A stretch of DNA of 64,000 nucleotides from Deltaproteobacteria bacterium (GCA_029261925.1 JAJDAJ010000068.1:1-64000), one strand, 5' to 3'. Shown: positions 35,037-45,894, counted from the first letter of the stretch. Translations and numbers: made by a program. The notes: a model not told the origin generated them from the sequence alone.

Positions 35037-36149
35037 GTGGGGATGAAGTTCGCCCTGTTCTACGAGATCCCGGTCGCCCGGCCGTGGGGCCCGACCAGCG
35101 AGCTGGACGCCTACCGCAACACCATCGAGCAGGTGAAGCTCGCCGACCGGCTCGGCTTCCACAGCTTCTGGAGCGTGGAGCACCACTTCCTCGAGGAGTA
35201 CTCGCACTGCTCCAACCCCGAGGTGCTGTACGGACACATCGCGGCGCTGACCGAGAACCTGAAGATCGGCTACGGCGTGCGCCTGCTGCCGAAGCCGTAC
35301 AACCACCCGGTGCGCACGGCCGAGTCGGTCGCGGTGCTCGACCTGATCTCGAACGGGCGCGTGCTCTTCGGCACCGGCCGTTCGTCGACGCGGGCGGAGC
35401 TGGAGGGCTTCGGTGTCGAGCCGACCGAGACGCGCCAGATGTGGAGCGAGGCCCTGCGTCACATCGTGGGCTGCTGGACGAACGAGCAGTACAGCTTCGA
35501 GGGCGAGTACTGGTCGATGCCCCCGCGCACGGTGCTGCCCAAGCCGATCCAGGACCCGCACCCGCCGATCTTCGGCGCCACGTCGAGCGTCGAGGGGCAC
35601 TACGAGATCGGCAGCCACGGCATCGGCCTGTGCTCGTTCACGGTCGGCCAGCCGCCCGAGGAGCTCGGTCCGCGCATCGAGAACTACCGCCGGGGCCTGG
35701 CGGACTGCACCGATCCCGTCGGCAAGGTCAGGACCACCACCGCGGCGACGTTCACCATGGTGCACTGCGCGGAGAGCAACGCGCGGGCGCGGGCCGAGTC
35801 CGAGGAATCCTTCATCTGGTACCCGAAGACCGCAAGTCACCACATCGGCAGCCTGGCTCAGTGGATGGAGGAGCGGAAGGACCCGCTGGGCAACTATGGC
35901 TACGCCAGCGAGATGCTCGAGCGCAGCCGCAGCGGCGTGATGGACCACCTGAGCATGGACTGGATCTGGGACACGGGCGCCGCCGTCGTCGGCGACCCCG
36001 ACCGCTGCATCGAGATCGCCCGACGCTACGAGGCGGTGGGCTGCGAGCTGCTGCTCTGCCTGTTCAACCCCTACAAGATCGGGCACGAGGCGGTCATGAA
36101 GTCGATCGAGCTGATGGGCAAGCACGTGCTGCCCGAGTTCGCGGACTGA
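35037..36149 (+). CDS. LLM-class (luciferase-like) flavin-dependent oxidoreductase
   Basis: KFALFYEIPVARPW...LADRLGFHSFWSVEHHFLEEYSHCSNPEVLYGHIAALTENLKIGYGVRLLP. Confidence 0.92.
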   Translation: MGMKFALFYEIPVARPWGPTSELDAYRNTIEQVKLADRLGFHSFWSVEHHFLEEYSHCSNPEVLYGHIAALTENLKIGYGVRLLPKPYNHPVRTAESVAVLDLISNGRVLFGTGRSSTRAELEGFGVEPTETRQMWSEALRHIVGCWTNEQYSFEGEYWSMPPRTVLPKPIQDPHPPIFGATSSVEGHYEIGSHGIGLCSFTVGQPPEELGPRIENYRRGLADCTDPVGKVRTTTAATFTMVHCAESNARARAESEESFIWYPKTASHHIGSLAQWMEERKDPLGNYGYASEMLERSRSGVMDHLSMDWIWDTGAAVVGDPDRCIEIARRYEAVGCELLLCLFNPYKIGHEAVMKSIELMGKHVLPEFAD

Positions 36150-36168
36150 CCGGCCGGAGCCAGGGCGC

Positions 36169-37644
36169 ATGACGACCTTCGACACGATCGTCGTCGGTGC
36201 CGGATCCGCCGGCTGCACGCTGGCGGCCCGGCTGTCGGAGAACTCAGCGCGCAGCGTGCTGCTGCTCGAGGCGGGGCCCGACCTGCGCGCCGACGAGGCC
36301 CCCGACGCGCTGCGCTACCTGGGCCGGCCCGTGGACTGGCCCCACGAGTGGGGCGATCAGGTCCAGTCGGTCCGGGGCCGGCGCCTGGACTACCTGCGCG
36401 GCCGCGGCACGGGCGGCTCGTCGGCCACCAACGGCGGCGTGGCGCTGCGCATCGAGCCGGCGGACCTCGCGCGCTGGCCGGCGGGCTGGGACTGGGACGC
36501 GCTGCTGCCCTACCTGTGCCGGCTCGAGCGGGATCTCGAGTACGGCGACGCGCCCTGGCACGGCGACGCCGGCCCGGTCCCGATCACGCGCTGGCCGCGC
36601 GAGAGCTGGGCGCCGCTGCAGAGCGCCTTCCACGACAGCTGCACGAAGCTCGGTCTCGAGGCCTGCGCCGACCACAACGCGCCGGGCACGACGGGCGTGG
36701 GCCCGATCCCGATGAACCGCGTGGAGCGCGAGCGCGTCTCGTGCGGCCGCGCCTACCTGGATCCGGCGCGAGAGCGATTTAACCTCGCGGTGCGCGGAGA
36801 CGCGCACGTGCGCCGCGTACTGCTCGACGGCGACCGTGCGGCGGGCGTGGAGCTGCTGGACGGCGAGGTGCTGCGCGCGGGCGAGGTCGTGGTCTGCGCG
36901 GGGGTGATCCAGAGCCCGCTGCTGCTCTGGCGCTCGGGGATCGGACCGCGCGAGCCGCTGGCGGCGCTCGGGATCGAGCCGCGCGTGGATCTGCCGGCGG
37001 TGGGCTCGCACCTGACCGACCACGTTGTGGTCACGTTCACCGCCCCGCTCGACCGCGAGCTGCAGCCCCGCGGCGCACCGCCCCTGCAGACGATCCTGCG
37101 CGCCACGGCGCCCGGCAGCGAGTCGACCAACGACCTCAACCTCACGCCCTGGCCCGCCACCACGCCCGACGGACAGCTCCAGCTGGGGATCAGCGTCTCG
37201 CTGCAGGTGCCGCTGGGCCGCGGCGGCGCGGTCGCGGCGGCCAGCCCCGACCCGGCGGTGCCCGCGCGCATCGACTGGCCGTTCGCGGGCCACCCGGAGA
37301 ACGTGCGGCGCCTGCGCGAGGGCTGGCGCCTGGCCATGCGCATCGTCGACGCCGCCGGGCTCTCGACCGACCCCGAGGTCGCGCGCCGCGAGCTCGGGCG
37401 CTCCGACGCCGAGCTCGACGAGCACGTCGCCGCCGAGCACACTGCCTTCTACCACGGCGTGGGCACCTGCCGGATGGGCGAGCCCGGGGCCGACGACTGC
37501 GTGCTCGATCCGCAGCTGCGGGTGCGCGGCGTGCGCGGACTGCGCGTGGTCGATGCCTCGGCCGTTCCGACGGTGCCGCGCACCAACACCAACGTCATGG
37601 TCATCGCCGTCGCCGAGCGCGCGGCGGCGCTGATCGACGCCTGA
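36169..37644 (+). CDS. GMC family oxidoreductase (choline dehydrogenase-like)
   Basis: DTIVVGAGSAGCTLAARLSENSARSVLLLEAGPD; LRGRGTGGSSATNGG; VVDASAVPTVPRTNTNVMVIAVAERAA. Confidence 0.95.
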   Translation: MTTFDTIVVGAGSAGCTLAARLSENSARSVLLLEAGPDLRADEAPDALRYLGRPVDWPHEWGDQVQSVRGRRLDYLRGRGTGGSSATNGGVALRIEPADLARWPAGWDWDALLPYLCRLERDLEYGDAPWHGDAGPVPITRWPRESWAPLQSAFHDSCTKLGLEACADHNAPGTTGVGPIPMNRVERERVSCGRAYLDPARERFNLAVRGDAHVRRVLLDGDRAAGVELLDGEVLRAGEVVVCAGVIQSPLLLWRSGIGPREPLAALGIEPRVDLPAVGSHLTDHVVVTFTAPLDRELQPRGAPPLQTILRATAPGSESTNDLNLTPWPATTPDGQLQLGISVSLQVPLGRGGAVAAASPDPAVPARIDWPFAGHPENVRRLREGWRLAMRIVDAAGLSTDPEVARRELGRSDAELDEHVAAEHTAFYHGVGTCRMGEPGADDCVLDPQLRVRGVRGLRVVDASAVPTVPRTNTNVMVIAVAERAAALIDA

Positions 37645-37656
37645 AGGTGAGAGATC

Positions 37657-38544
37657 ATGAAGATCGGAGCCATCTTCCCCACCACCGAGATCGGGAACGA
37701 CCCCGCCGCGATCCGCGACTGGGCCCAGGCGGCGGAGTCGCTCGGCTACGAGTTCATCCTCACGTTCGACCACGTGCTCGGCGCCGAGCACGCCGACCGC
37801 GACCCGGCGTTCATCGGCCCGTACACGGAGAAGGACCCCTTTCACGAGCCCTTCACGCTCTTCGGGTTCCTGGCGGGCGTGACCGAGCGCATCGAGCTGG
37901 CCACCGGGGTGATCATCCTGCCCCAGCGCCAGACGGCGCTGGTCGCCAAGCAGGCGGCCGAGATCGACGTGCTCTCGGGCGGCCGGCTGCGACTGGGCGT
38001 GGGCACGGGCTGGAACCACGCCGAGTACACGGCGCTCGGCGCTCCCTGGAGCGAGCGCGGCTCGGTGCTCGACGAGCAGATCCCCCTGCTGCGCCGGCTC
38101 TGGTCGGGTGAAGTGATCGAGTTCGAGGGCGAGCACCACCGCATCGAGCGCGCGGGGATCCTGCCGGCGCCGGCCCACCCGATCGAGATCTGGCTGGGCG
38201 CGATCGCGCCCGTCGCGGTCCGCCGCGCCGCGCGCCTCGGCGACGGCATCATCCTGGCGACGCAGCCCAGCTCGATCCAGGGGCTCTGGGAGAAGACGCT
38301 CGAGGAGGTCGATCGCGCGGGCCGCAGCCGCGCCGACTTCGGCGGCGAGGCCAGCGTGGACTTCTCGCTGGATCGCGACCGCTGGGGCAAGGAGGCCGAG
38401 CTCTGGCGCTCGCTGGGCGGCACCCACCTGAGCCTGCGGGCCATGGACACCGCGGCCGAGGCCATGGGCCTCAAGCACGTCGGCTACAAGGGCCCGCAGG
38501 ACTACATCGATGCGCTGCGCGTCTTCAAGCAGGAGATCGGCTAG
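37657..38544 (+). CDS. LLM-class F420-dependent-type oxidoreductase
   Basis: KIGAIFPTTEIGNDPAAIRDWAQAAESLGYEFILTFDHVLG; ATGVIILPQRQTALVAKQAAEIDVLSGGRLRLGVGTGWN. Confidence 0.9.
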   Translation: MKIGAIFPTTEIGNDPAAIRDWAQAAESLGYEFILTFDHVLGAEHADRDPAFIGPYTEKDPFHEPFTLFGFLAGVTERIELATGVIILPQRQTALVAKQAAEIDVLSGGRLRLGVGTGWNHAEYTALGAPWSERGSVLDEQIPLLRRLWSGEVIEFEGEHHRIERAGILPAPAHPIEIWLGAIAPVAVRRAARLGDGIILATQPSSIQGLWEKTLEEVDRAGRSRADFGGEASVDFSLDRDRWGKEAELWRSLGGTHLSLRAMDTAAEAMGLKHVGYKGPQDYIDALRVFKQEIG

Positions 38545-38559
38545 CGGGCCCCGGGGCGT

Positions 38560-40095
38560 TTGCCGCGCTTCGCCTCGCGCTGGCAGACTGCCGCGGTGCC
38601 GACGTCATCCGCCCTGGCAGAGCTCCAGCGCCGCAGACAGCTCGCGGCGGGCGCGGGCCGCCGGGAGCGGGTGGCGCGCCAGCACGCGCGCGGAGGTCTG
38701 ACCGGCCAGGAGCGAATCGACCGGCTGCTCGACCCCGGATCGTTCCTGCCGATGGGCCGGCTGGTCCACGCCGAGGACCTGGCCGAGGCAGAGCGGACGC
38801 TGGGCGGCGATGGCGCGATCCACGGCTTCGGCTGCGTCGACGGACGGCCGGTCGCGGTGTTCGCGAGCGATCCCACGGTCAAGGGCGCCACGGGGAGCAC
38901 GACCGTCTACCGCGTGTCGCACGCCCACGCGCGGATCGCGGCGCGTGCCGGCGTGCCGCTGTTCGACCTGCACCAGAGCGGCGGTGCCCGCATCACCGAT
39001 CTGATGACGTCGAAGTTCGCGGGCACGGGCGGCTCCGGGATGGGTGCGCGGCACGCGTTCCGCAGGCGCTACTTCCAGTTCTGCGGGATACTGGGCGACT
39101 ACTGGCCGCCCTGGAACATGGTGCAGTCGGAGTTCACGGTGATGAGCCGCAGCGCGCACGCGGCGCTGACCAGTCCGGCGCTGCTGGAGGCGGCGACCGG
39201 CCAGCAGGTGACGGCCGCGGAGCTCGGCGGGGCCGACGTGCAGGCCGGGGTGACGGGGCAGGTGGACGCGGTCGCCGACGACGAGCTCGCGGCGATCGCG
39301 CTGCTGCGCCGTGCCTTCGGCTACTTCCCGTCGCGCCCCGGCGAGGCCGCCCCGCGCAGGCCCGGCGACGATCCCGCCGGACGGGTGAGCCCGGAGCTGC
39401 GGGAGATCCTGCCACAGAACCCGCGGCGCGCCATCGACATCCGGGGCATCGTGGAGATCATCTGCGATCGCGGCTCGTTCCTGGAGCTCTGCAGCTCCTA
39501 CGCGCGCAACCTGGTCTGCGGGCTGGCGCGCCTGGACGGCGAGACGGTCGCGATCATGGCCAGCCAGCCGCGCGTGCTCGCGGGCACGCTCGACACCCGG
39601 GCGCTGGTCAAGGCGCGACGCCTGCTCGAGCTCGTCGACACGCTGCAGATCCCGCTGGTGAGCCTGGTGGACACGCCCGGTGTACTGACGACCCTGCAGG
39701 AGGAGCACGCGCGCCTGATCACGGAGGTGTACCGGACCTCCGTGGAGCGACTGCGGCCGCTGGTGCCCAAGGTCGCGGTCGTCATCCGCAAGGGCATCGG
39801 CTTCGCCTATCTGGCGATGAGCGCCGGCGACAGCGAGGGGATCACCCTGGCCTGGCCCTCGGCACAGATCGCCTTCACCGGTCCGGAACCTGCCGCGCGC
39901 ATCGTCCATCAGCGCGAGATCGCGGCGGCAGCGGATCCCGGGGCCGCGCTGCAGCAGCGCGCGGCCGAGATGCGCTCGCTATCGCAGCCGGAGGCCGGTG
40001 CACGCCTGGGCTACATCGACGCGATCATCGATCCGGCGCAGACGCGTCCCCTGGTCATCCGCGCGATCAGCGCGCTGCGCGGGAGCTCGCGATGA
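38560..40095 (+). CDS. Acyl-CoA carboxylase carboxyltransferase (PCCB-like)
   Basis: GGLTGQERIDRLLDPGSFLPMG; VFDLHQSGGARI-type segment; LVSLVDTPGVL; VAVVIRKGIGFAYLAMSAGDSEGITLAWPSAQIAFTG. Start may be a downstream GTG. Confidence 0.87.
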   Translation: MPRFASRWQTAAVPTSSALAELQRRRQLAAGAGRRERVARQHARGGLTGQERIDRLLDPGSFLPMGRLVHAEDLAEAERTLGGDGAIHGFGCVDGRPVAVFASDPTVKGATGSTTVYRVSHAHARIAARAGVPLFDLHQSGGARITDLMTSKFAGTGGSGMGARHAFRRRYFQFCGILGDYWPPWNMVQSEFTVMSRSAHAALTSPALLEAATGQQVTAAELGGADVQAGVTGQVDAVADDELAAIALLRRAFGYFPSRPGEAAPRRPGDDPAGRVSPELREILPQNPRRAIDIRGIVEIICDRGSFLELCSSYARNLVCGLARLDGETVAIMASQPRVLAGTLDTRALVKARRLLELVDTLQIPLVSLVDTPGVLTTLQEEHARLITEVYRTSVERLRPLVPKVAVVIRKGIGFAYLAMSAGDSEGITLAWPSAQIAFTGPEPAARIVHQREIAAAADPGAALQQRAAEMRSLSQPEAGARLGYIDAIIDPAQTRPLVIRAISALRGSSR

Positions 40096-41324
40096 GTGAC
40101 GTGATGCGCCCGGCCGGGCGGCTCGCACTGCTCGCCGATCCCGACAGCGTACTGGCGCTGGGGGATCGGGCACAGACGCAGCAGGCATCGGTCACCGGGC
40201 CCACGCCGGCAGACGGCCTGCACACCGCCTTCGTGCGGGTGGCTGGCCTCGAGGCGATCGCGCTGCTCGAGGACGCCGAGGTGCTGCAGCGAACCGACGG
40301 CGAGGTCGCGCGCGCCAAGCTGCAGCGAATGCTCGCATTCGCCGTGTCGCGCGAGCTGCCCGTCGTGCTGGTGGTCGACGGTCCGGCGGGGCCACCACCG
40401 CTCTTCGAGCCCGGCGAGGGAGAGCTTCACGGGCGCATGACCGATCCATCGCTGGCGATCGACGTCGGAGCCCGGGTCGCGCCGCTCGTGGCCGTGGTGC
40501 TGGGGCCGGCGGTCGGTCGTGTCGGCGAGCTGCTGGGCGACGCCGACCTGGTCATCGCGACCAGCGAGACCGCGGATGCGAGCGCGGATCTGGTCGCGCC
40601 CGATGCCGCGGGGGCGCTGCGGCTCGCGCGTCAGGCGCTCGCGATTCTCGGCGCTCGCGAGGGCCGCGCCTACCCGCTCGAAGCGCCGGAAGAGACCGGG
40701 GCCGGGCCGCTCGCGCTCGATGCGGCCATCGAGCTGCTCGTCGACGCGGACCCTGGACTCTCGCTGGCGCATCAGGACGGGGTGATCGGCCGGCTCGGCC
40801 GGATCGGCGGCTGGCCCGCCGTGGTCGCGGGCGCGTCCGGTCCGCTGTCGGCCGCGGGCCTGGCGCGCATCCGCAGACTGGTGCGGCTGACCGGCCGCTG
40901 CGGGGTGCCGCTGGTCCTGGTCCAGGACTGCGGGGGATACGCGCCCGATGCGGCGCGCGATCGCGACGCGATCGCGCGGCTGGTCGCGGAGTACCGCGCC
41001 TGGTCCAATCCCCGCATCGTGGTCGTCAGCGGCGCGGGCCACGTGCTGGGCAGCTTTGCCCTCGGGGCGCGCCAGCTCGGCGTGGACTTCGTGATCGCGT
41101 GGCCCTGGGCGCGGCTCGCGGTCACCGATCCGGCGAGCTACGAGGAGGCCGCTCTCGCGCGGGTTCGCCAGGTCGATCCGTGGCGCGCTGCCGGCATGGG
41201 ACTGGTCGACGATGTCCTCACGCCCGCGGAGACCGTGGTGGCCCTGCGGCGGCTGGCCGCGCTCCTCGGTCGCGCGCTGCCGCAGCGGCGCGAGGGCGTG
41301 CCCTTCCGCGTTCACGACGCGTGA
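40092..41324 (+). CDS. Degenerate carboxyltransferase (PCCB-like) paralogue
   Basis: C-terminal half GPLSAAGLARIRRLVRLTGRCGVPLVLVQDCGGYAPD...NPRIVVVSGAGHVLGSFALGARQLGVDFVIAWPWARLAV parallels the PCCB C-domain with eroded motifs. ATGA overlap with the previous gene. Confidence 0.65.
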   Translation: MSDVMRPAGRLALLADPDSVLALGDRAQTQQASVTGPTPADGLHTAFVRVAGLEAIALLEDAEVLQRTDGEVARAKLQRMLAFAVSRELPVVLVVDGPAGPPPLFEPGEGELHGRMTDPSLAIDVGARVAPLVAVVLGPAVGRVGELLGDADLVIATSETADASADLVAPDAAGALRLARQALAILGAREGRAYPLEAPEETGAGPLALDAAIELLVDADPGLSLAHQDGVIGRLGRIGGWPAVVAGASGPLSAAGLARIRRLVRLTGRCGVPLVLVQDCGGYAPDAARDRDAIARLVAEYRAWSNPRIVVVSGAGHVLGSFALGARQLGVDFVIAWPWARLAVTDPASYEEAALARVRQVDPWRAAGMGLVDDVLTPAETVVALRRLAALLGRALPQRREGVPFRVHDA

Positions 41325-43453
41325 CGGGACCGCTGGCGGGCGTGCGCGTCGTCGATGCCTCGACGGGCATCGCGGGCGGGTATGCCGCGAAGCTGCTGGC
41401 GGACGCGGGGGCGGACGTGCTGCGCGTCGAGTCGGGCGAGGACGCGGCCGAGCCCGGGCTGCTCCAGCGGCACCTGCACGCCGCCAAGCGCGCCGGCGCC
41501 ATGCCCGACGAGGCCGACGTGCTGATCCGCGGCAGCGATACCGCGCCCGCCGCTCGCACGAGCGCCGGGCTGCACGAGCGCCACGGCGTCATCGTCACGC
41601 TCTCCCCGTTCGGCACGGGCGGCCCCTGGAGTGAGCGCAGCGCGAACGAGTTCACGCTGCAGGCCTGGTGCGGGAGCATGTCGATGCGACAGGCGCCCGG
41701 TCGGCCGCCGGTGATGGCCGGCGGCTCACCGGGACTCTGGGCGGCCGGCGCCATGGCCGCGCTGGGCGCCGCGGCCTTCCTCGGTCGCGGTGTCGAGCTC
41801 GACGTGTCGATCCTCGAGACCATGACCGCCATCTGGGGAACTCCCTCGCTGGAGGCGCAGCTCCTGCCGGGTCTGGGGCCGCCGCCGCGCGCGCCCGAGG
41901 TGCCGTCGATCGAGCAGGCCGCCGACGGCATGGTCGGCTTCGGCATCGTCACCGCCACGCAGTGGCGCGACTTCTGCGTGCTGGTCGAGAAGCCGGAGTG
42001 GGTGGACGATCCGCGGCTGACGACCATGGCCGGTCGCTACCAGCACATCGAGGAGGTGCGCGCCGGCATCGCCGGCTGGCTCCTCGAACGCCCGGTCGCC
42101 GAGGTCGTGGAGCGCGCCTCGCTGCTGCGGATCCCGGTGGTTCCGGTGGGCAATGGCGCGAGCGTCGCCGGCATCGAGCCCTACCGGGCCGGCGAGACGT
42201 TTCGCCACCACGTCAGCGGCGACTTCCAGGAGCCGCGCAGCCCGCTGCGCTTCGGTGCGGCGGGAATCCCCGCGCCGCCCCTGGCCTCGGACGCGACGGG
42301 CCCGCCGCTCGGCGGCGTGCGCGTCGCCGACTTCACGGCGTTCTGGGCCGGGCCGTACGCCACCCAGCTGCTCGGCCTGCTCGGGGCCGACGTGATCCAC
42401 GTCGAGTCGATGCGTCACCCCGACGGGATGCGGCTGCGCTCCGTGCGCACGCCCGGGGACGGCGACTGGTGGGAGTGGAGCCCGATCTTCCACGCGGTCA
42501 ACGGGTCGAAGCGCGGATTGACGCTCGACCTCGATCATCCCCGCGGCCTGGCGGCTGCGGAGCGGCTCATCGCGCGCAGCGACGTCGTGGTCGAGAACTT
42601 CTCGCCCCGCGTGATGGACGCCTGGGGGCTCGACGGTGCGGGCGTGCGGCGAATCCAGCCGCGCGCGGTGATGCTGCGCATGCCGGCCTTCGGGCTCGAG
42701 GGCCCGTGGCGTGACCGCACCGGCTTCCAGATGACCATGGAGCAGATGTCGGGGATCGCCTGGATCACGGGCTGGCCCGACGATCGCCCCTGGGTTCCGT
42801 ACGTCTGCGACCCGATCGCCGGCATCCACGCCGCGTTCGCGGCGGTCTGTGGACTGGAGCACCGCCGGCGAAGCGGCGAGGGGCAGCAGATCGAGGTGCG
42901 CATGTCGGAGGTCGCCACGGCGATCGCGGCCGAGCAGGTCGTGGAGTTCAGCGGCGCGGGCCGGCTGCTGACGCGCGCCGGGAATCGCGCGGCGGACGGC
43001 ACCCGGCAGGGCGTTCACGCGTGCCGGGACGGCGCGTGGCTGGCCGTGTCGGCCCCCGCCGGGGAGCTCGAGCGCGTGCTGGGAGACGAGGCGTCGGATC
43101 TCGAGGTCTGGTGTGCGGCGCGCGAGGTCGAGGAAGCGCTGCGCCAGCTCTGGGACGCCGGCGTCCCCGCCGCCCGGGTCGATCCGGGGCGCACTGCCCA
43201 CCTCAACCCGCAGCACGTGGCGCGTGGCTTCTACACGCGCTGCGTGCACCCGGTGGCCGGCCCGCTGCTGGTTCCGGGCCTGCCCCTGCGCGTCGCGGAT
43301 GCGCCGCCGCTCGAGCAGCGCTCCGCCGCGCCGACACTCGGCGAGCACAGCGCAGAGGTGCTGCGGGAGCTCGGCCTGGCGGACGCGGAGCTCGCCGAGC
43401 TGCTCGAGGCGGACGTGACGGGCGAGCGGCTCGCCGGCTCGCGGCCGATGTAG
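41321..43453 (+). CDS. Tandem-domain CaiB/BaiF CoA-transferase family protein
   Basis: VRVVDASTGIAGGYAAKLLADAGADVLRVES and GVRVADFTAFWAGPYATQLLGLLGADVIHVESMRHPDGMR. GTG start 41321 overlaps previous stop (GTGA). Confidence 0.9.
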   Translation: MTGPLAGVRVVDASTGIAGGYAAKLLADAGADVLRVESGEDAAEPGLLQRHLHAAKRAGAMPDEADVLIRGSDTAPAARTSAGLHERHGVIVTLSPFGTGGPWSERSANEFTLQAWCGSMSMRQAPGRPPVMAGGSPGLWAAGAMAALGAAAFLGRGVELDVSILETMTAIWGTPSLEAQLLPGLGPPPRAPEVPSIEQAADGMVGFGIVTATQWRDFCVLVEKPEWVDDPRLTTMAGRYQHIEEVRAGIAGWLLERPVAEVVERASLLRIPVVPVGNGASVAGIEPYRAGETFRHHVSGDFQEPRSPLRFGAAGIPAPPLASDATGPPLGGVRVADFTAFWAGPYATQLLGLLGADVIHVESMRHPDGMRLRSVRTPGDGDWWEWSPIFHAVNGSKRGLTLDLDHPRGLAAAERLIARSDVVVENFSPRVMDAWGLDGAGVRRIQPRAVMLRMPAFGLEGPWRDRTGFQMTMEQMSGIAWITGWPDDRPWVPYVCDPIAGIHAAFAAVCGLEHRRRSGEGQQIEVRMSEVATAIAAEQVVEFSGAGRLLTRAGNRAADGTRQGVHACRDGAWLAVSAPAGELERVLGDEASDLEVWCAAREVEEALRQLWDAGVPAARVDPGRTAHLNPQHVARGFYTRCVHPVAGPLLVPGLPLRVADAPPLEQRSAAPTLGEHSAEVLRELGLADAELAELLEADVTGERLAGSRPM

Positions 43454-43462
43454 CTCCGACGC

Positions 43463-45094
43463 TCAGGCGGTCTCGGTCTCGGTGAGGCCCAGCTCGGCGA
43501 TCGAGATCTCGCGCATGCGGAACTTCTGGACCTTCCCCGTCACCGTCATCGGAAACTCGCGCGTCAGGCGAACGTGGCGCGGGATCTTGAAGTGGGCGAT
43601 GCGGCCCCGGCAGAAGGCGCGGATGTCCTCGGCGTCGAGCTCCGCGCCCTCGCGGGGCTCGATCCACGCCATGATCTCCTCGCCGTAGCGGGGGTCGGGC
43701 ACGCCGATCACCTGCGCCTGCATCACGTCGGGATGCTGATGGAGGAACTCCTCGATCTCCCGGGGGTACACGTTCTCGCCCCCGCGGATGATCATGTCCT
43801 TGATGCGGCCGACGATGTTCACGTAGCCCGCCTCGTCCATGACGGCGAGATCCCCGGTGTGCATGAAGCCGTCGGCATCGATCGCCTCGGCGGTCCGCTC
43901 GGGATCGTTCCAGTAGCCGCGCATCACCGAGTAGCCGCGCGTGCAGAACTCGCCGCGCTGACCGCGCTCCACGGTCGCGCCGGTCTCCGGATCGACGATG
44001 CGGATCTCCACGTGCGGGTGTACGCGGCCCACCGTCGAGGTGCGCCGCTCGATCGGGTCACCCGCCGCGGTCTGCGTCGAGACCGGGGAGGTCTCGGTCA
44101 TGCCGTAACAGATCGCGACCTCGCGCATGTGCATGCGCTCGATCACCTCCTTCATGGTCTCGACCGGGCATGGCGCCCCCGCCATGATGCCGGTGCGCAG
44201 CGCCCTCAGGTCGAAGCGACCGAACTCGGGGTCCGCCAGCTCGGCGATGAACATGGTCGGCACGCCGTACAGACTGGTGCAGCGCTCCGCCTCGACCGTC
44301 TCCAGGACCGCGCGCGCGTCGAAGGCCGCGTCGGGGACCACGATCGTGGCGCCGTGCGTGGTCGCGCCCAGGTTCCCCATGACCATCCCGAAGCAGTGGT
44401 AGAACGGCACCGGAACGCAGATCCGATCCGCCGGCGTGTAGCCGCAGAGCTCGCCGGTGAAGAAGCCGTTGTTCAGGATGTTCCGGTGCGTGAGGGTCGC
44501 GCCCTTCGGGAAGCCCGTGGTCCCGCTGGTGTACTGGATGTTGATCGGGTCGTCCGGTCGCAGCCCGGACTCGCGCTCCGCCAGCTCCTCCGGGGACACC
44601 CGCTCCGCACCGTCGAGCAGCGACGTCCAGTCGTCGGTGTCGAGGAACACGCTGCGCTCCAGCCCGGGCAGCTGATCCGTCACGGCCTCGAGCATGGCGC
44701 GGTAGTCCGAGGTCCGGAAGCGCTCGGGCGCGATCAGCATGCGGCAGCCGGACTGGCGCAGCGCGTAGGCCAGCTCCTCGGTGCGGTAGGCGGGATTCAC
44801 GTTGACCAGGATCACACCCGCCCGTGCGGTCGCGTACTGCACCAGCACCCACTCGGCGCGGCTCGGGCTCCAGATGCCCAGGCGATCTCCGGCACGCAGC
44901 CCGGCGCCGATCAGGGCGCGTGCGAGCCGCTCGACCGCGGCGCCGAGCTGTGCGTAGTCGAGGCGCACGCCCTGGTGGCGGCAGACCAGGGCCTCGCGCG
45001 CACCGTGGGTGGCCACCGCTCGCGCCAGGTTCTCGCCGATGGTCTCCTCGAGCAGCGGGACGTCCGTCGGGCCGGATGTGTGTGCGAGCGCCAT
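43463..45094 (-). CDS. AMP-binding acyl-CoA synthetase
   Basis: [19 protein letters not shown] (P-loop); [63 protein letters not shown]. Confidence 0.96.
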   Translation of the reverse strand: MALAHTSGPTDVPLLEETIGENLARAVATHGAREALVCRHQGVRLDYAQLGAAVERLARALIGAGLRAGDRLGIWSPSRAEWVLVQYATARAGVILVNVNPAYRTEELAYALRQSGCRMLIAPERFRTSDYRAMLEAVTDQLPGLERSVFLDTDDWTSLLDGAERVSPEELAERESGLRPDDPINIQYTSGTTGFPKGATLTHRNILNNGFFTGELCGYTPADRICVPVPFYHCFGMVMGNLGATTHGATIVVPDAAFDARAVLETVEAERCTSLYGVPTMFIAELADPEFGRFDLRALRTGIMAGAPCPVETMKEVIERMHMREVAICYGMTETSPVSTQTAAGDPIERRTSTVGRVHPHVEIRIVDPETGATVERGQRGEFCTRGYSVMRGYWNDPERTAEAIDADGFMHTGDLAVMDEAGYVNIVGRIKDMIIRGGENVYPREIEEFLHQHPDVMQAQVIGVPDPRYGEEIMAWIEPREGAELDAEDIRAFCRGRIAHFKIPRHVRLTREFPMTVTGKVQKFRMREISIAELGLTETETA

Positions 45095-45156
45095 GCCGGG
45101 GCGATTCTACGCGTCCGGACCGCGCCCGGCCGGGCCGTCTCGACTATGCTGCGACC

Positions 45157-45894
45157 ATGAGCTCCCGCCCGCTCTCCGAGATCGGCCTGATCGAGGGCAT
45201 CACCACCACGCGCGCGATTCGCCGCTACACCGACGAGCCCGTGTCGGATCAGGACCTGGCCGCGATCCTGTTCGCGGCCACGCGGGCGCCCTCGGGATCG
45301 AACCGCCAGCCCTGGCGCTTCATGGTGCTGCGCGACGATCCGACCTCGCGCGAGGCCAAGCGGCTGCTGGGCGACGTGGCCGTGCGTATCTGGGAGCTGA
45401 AGCGACGCCGCGATGGCTACGACCAGGGCTCGGGCCGCCGGGCGGACTCGCCCAAGTCGCGGATGGCCGGCGTGATGCAGTCGTTCGCCGAGCACCTCGC
45501 CAGCGCCCCCGTCGTGATCCTGCCCTGCTACCTGCGCTACCGGGAGCCGTCCCACTTCGAGGGCGCGTCGATCTTCCCCTGCTGCCAGAACCTGCTGCTG
45601 GCCGCGCGCGCTCGCGGCCTGGGCGGCGTGATGACCGGCTTCCAGGCGGGCTGCGAGGCGGAGCTGCACGCCCTGCTCGGGATTCCCGACGAGATCGTGA
45701 TCTCCGCCGCGATCCCGATCGGCCATCCGCGCGGCTCCCACGGCCCCGTGCGCCGGCGCCCGCTGGAGGAGTTCGTCTACGAGTCGCACTGGGGCCAGAC
45801 ACCGGCGTGGGCCGTCGACCCGCCCGGAACCCGTCACACGAGCGCGGGACCGCCCGGCCACCGCGCGCGCCTGGAGGGCGAGCCCACGCGCTGA
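45157..45894 (+). CDS. Nitroreductase family protein
   Basis: EGITTTRAIRRYTDEPVSDQDLAAILFAATRAPSGSNRQPWRFMVLRD; GGVMTGFQAGCEAELHALLGIPDEIVISAAIPIGHP. Confidence 0.93.
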   Translation: MSSRPLSEIGLIEGITTTRAIRRYTDEPVSDQDLAAILFAATRAPSGSNRQPWRFMVLRDDPTSREAKRLLGDVAVRIWELKRRRDGYDQGSGRRADSPKSRMAGVMQSFAEHLASAPVVILPCYLRYREPSHFEGASIFPCCQNLLLAARARGLGGVMTGFQAGCEAELHALLGIPDEIVISAAIPIGHPRGSHGPVRRRPLEEFVYESHWGQTPAWAVDPPGTRHTSAGPPGHRARLEGEPTR

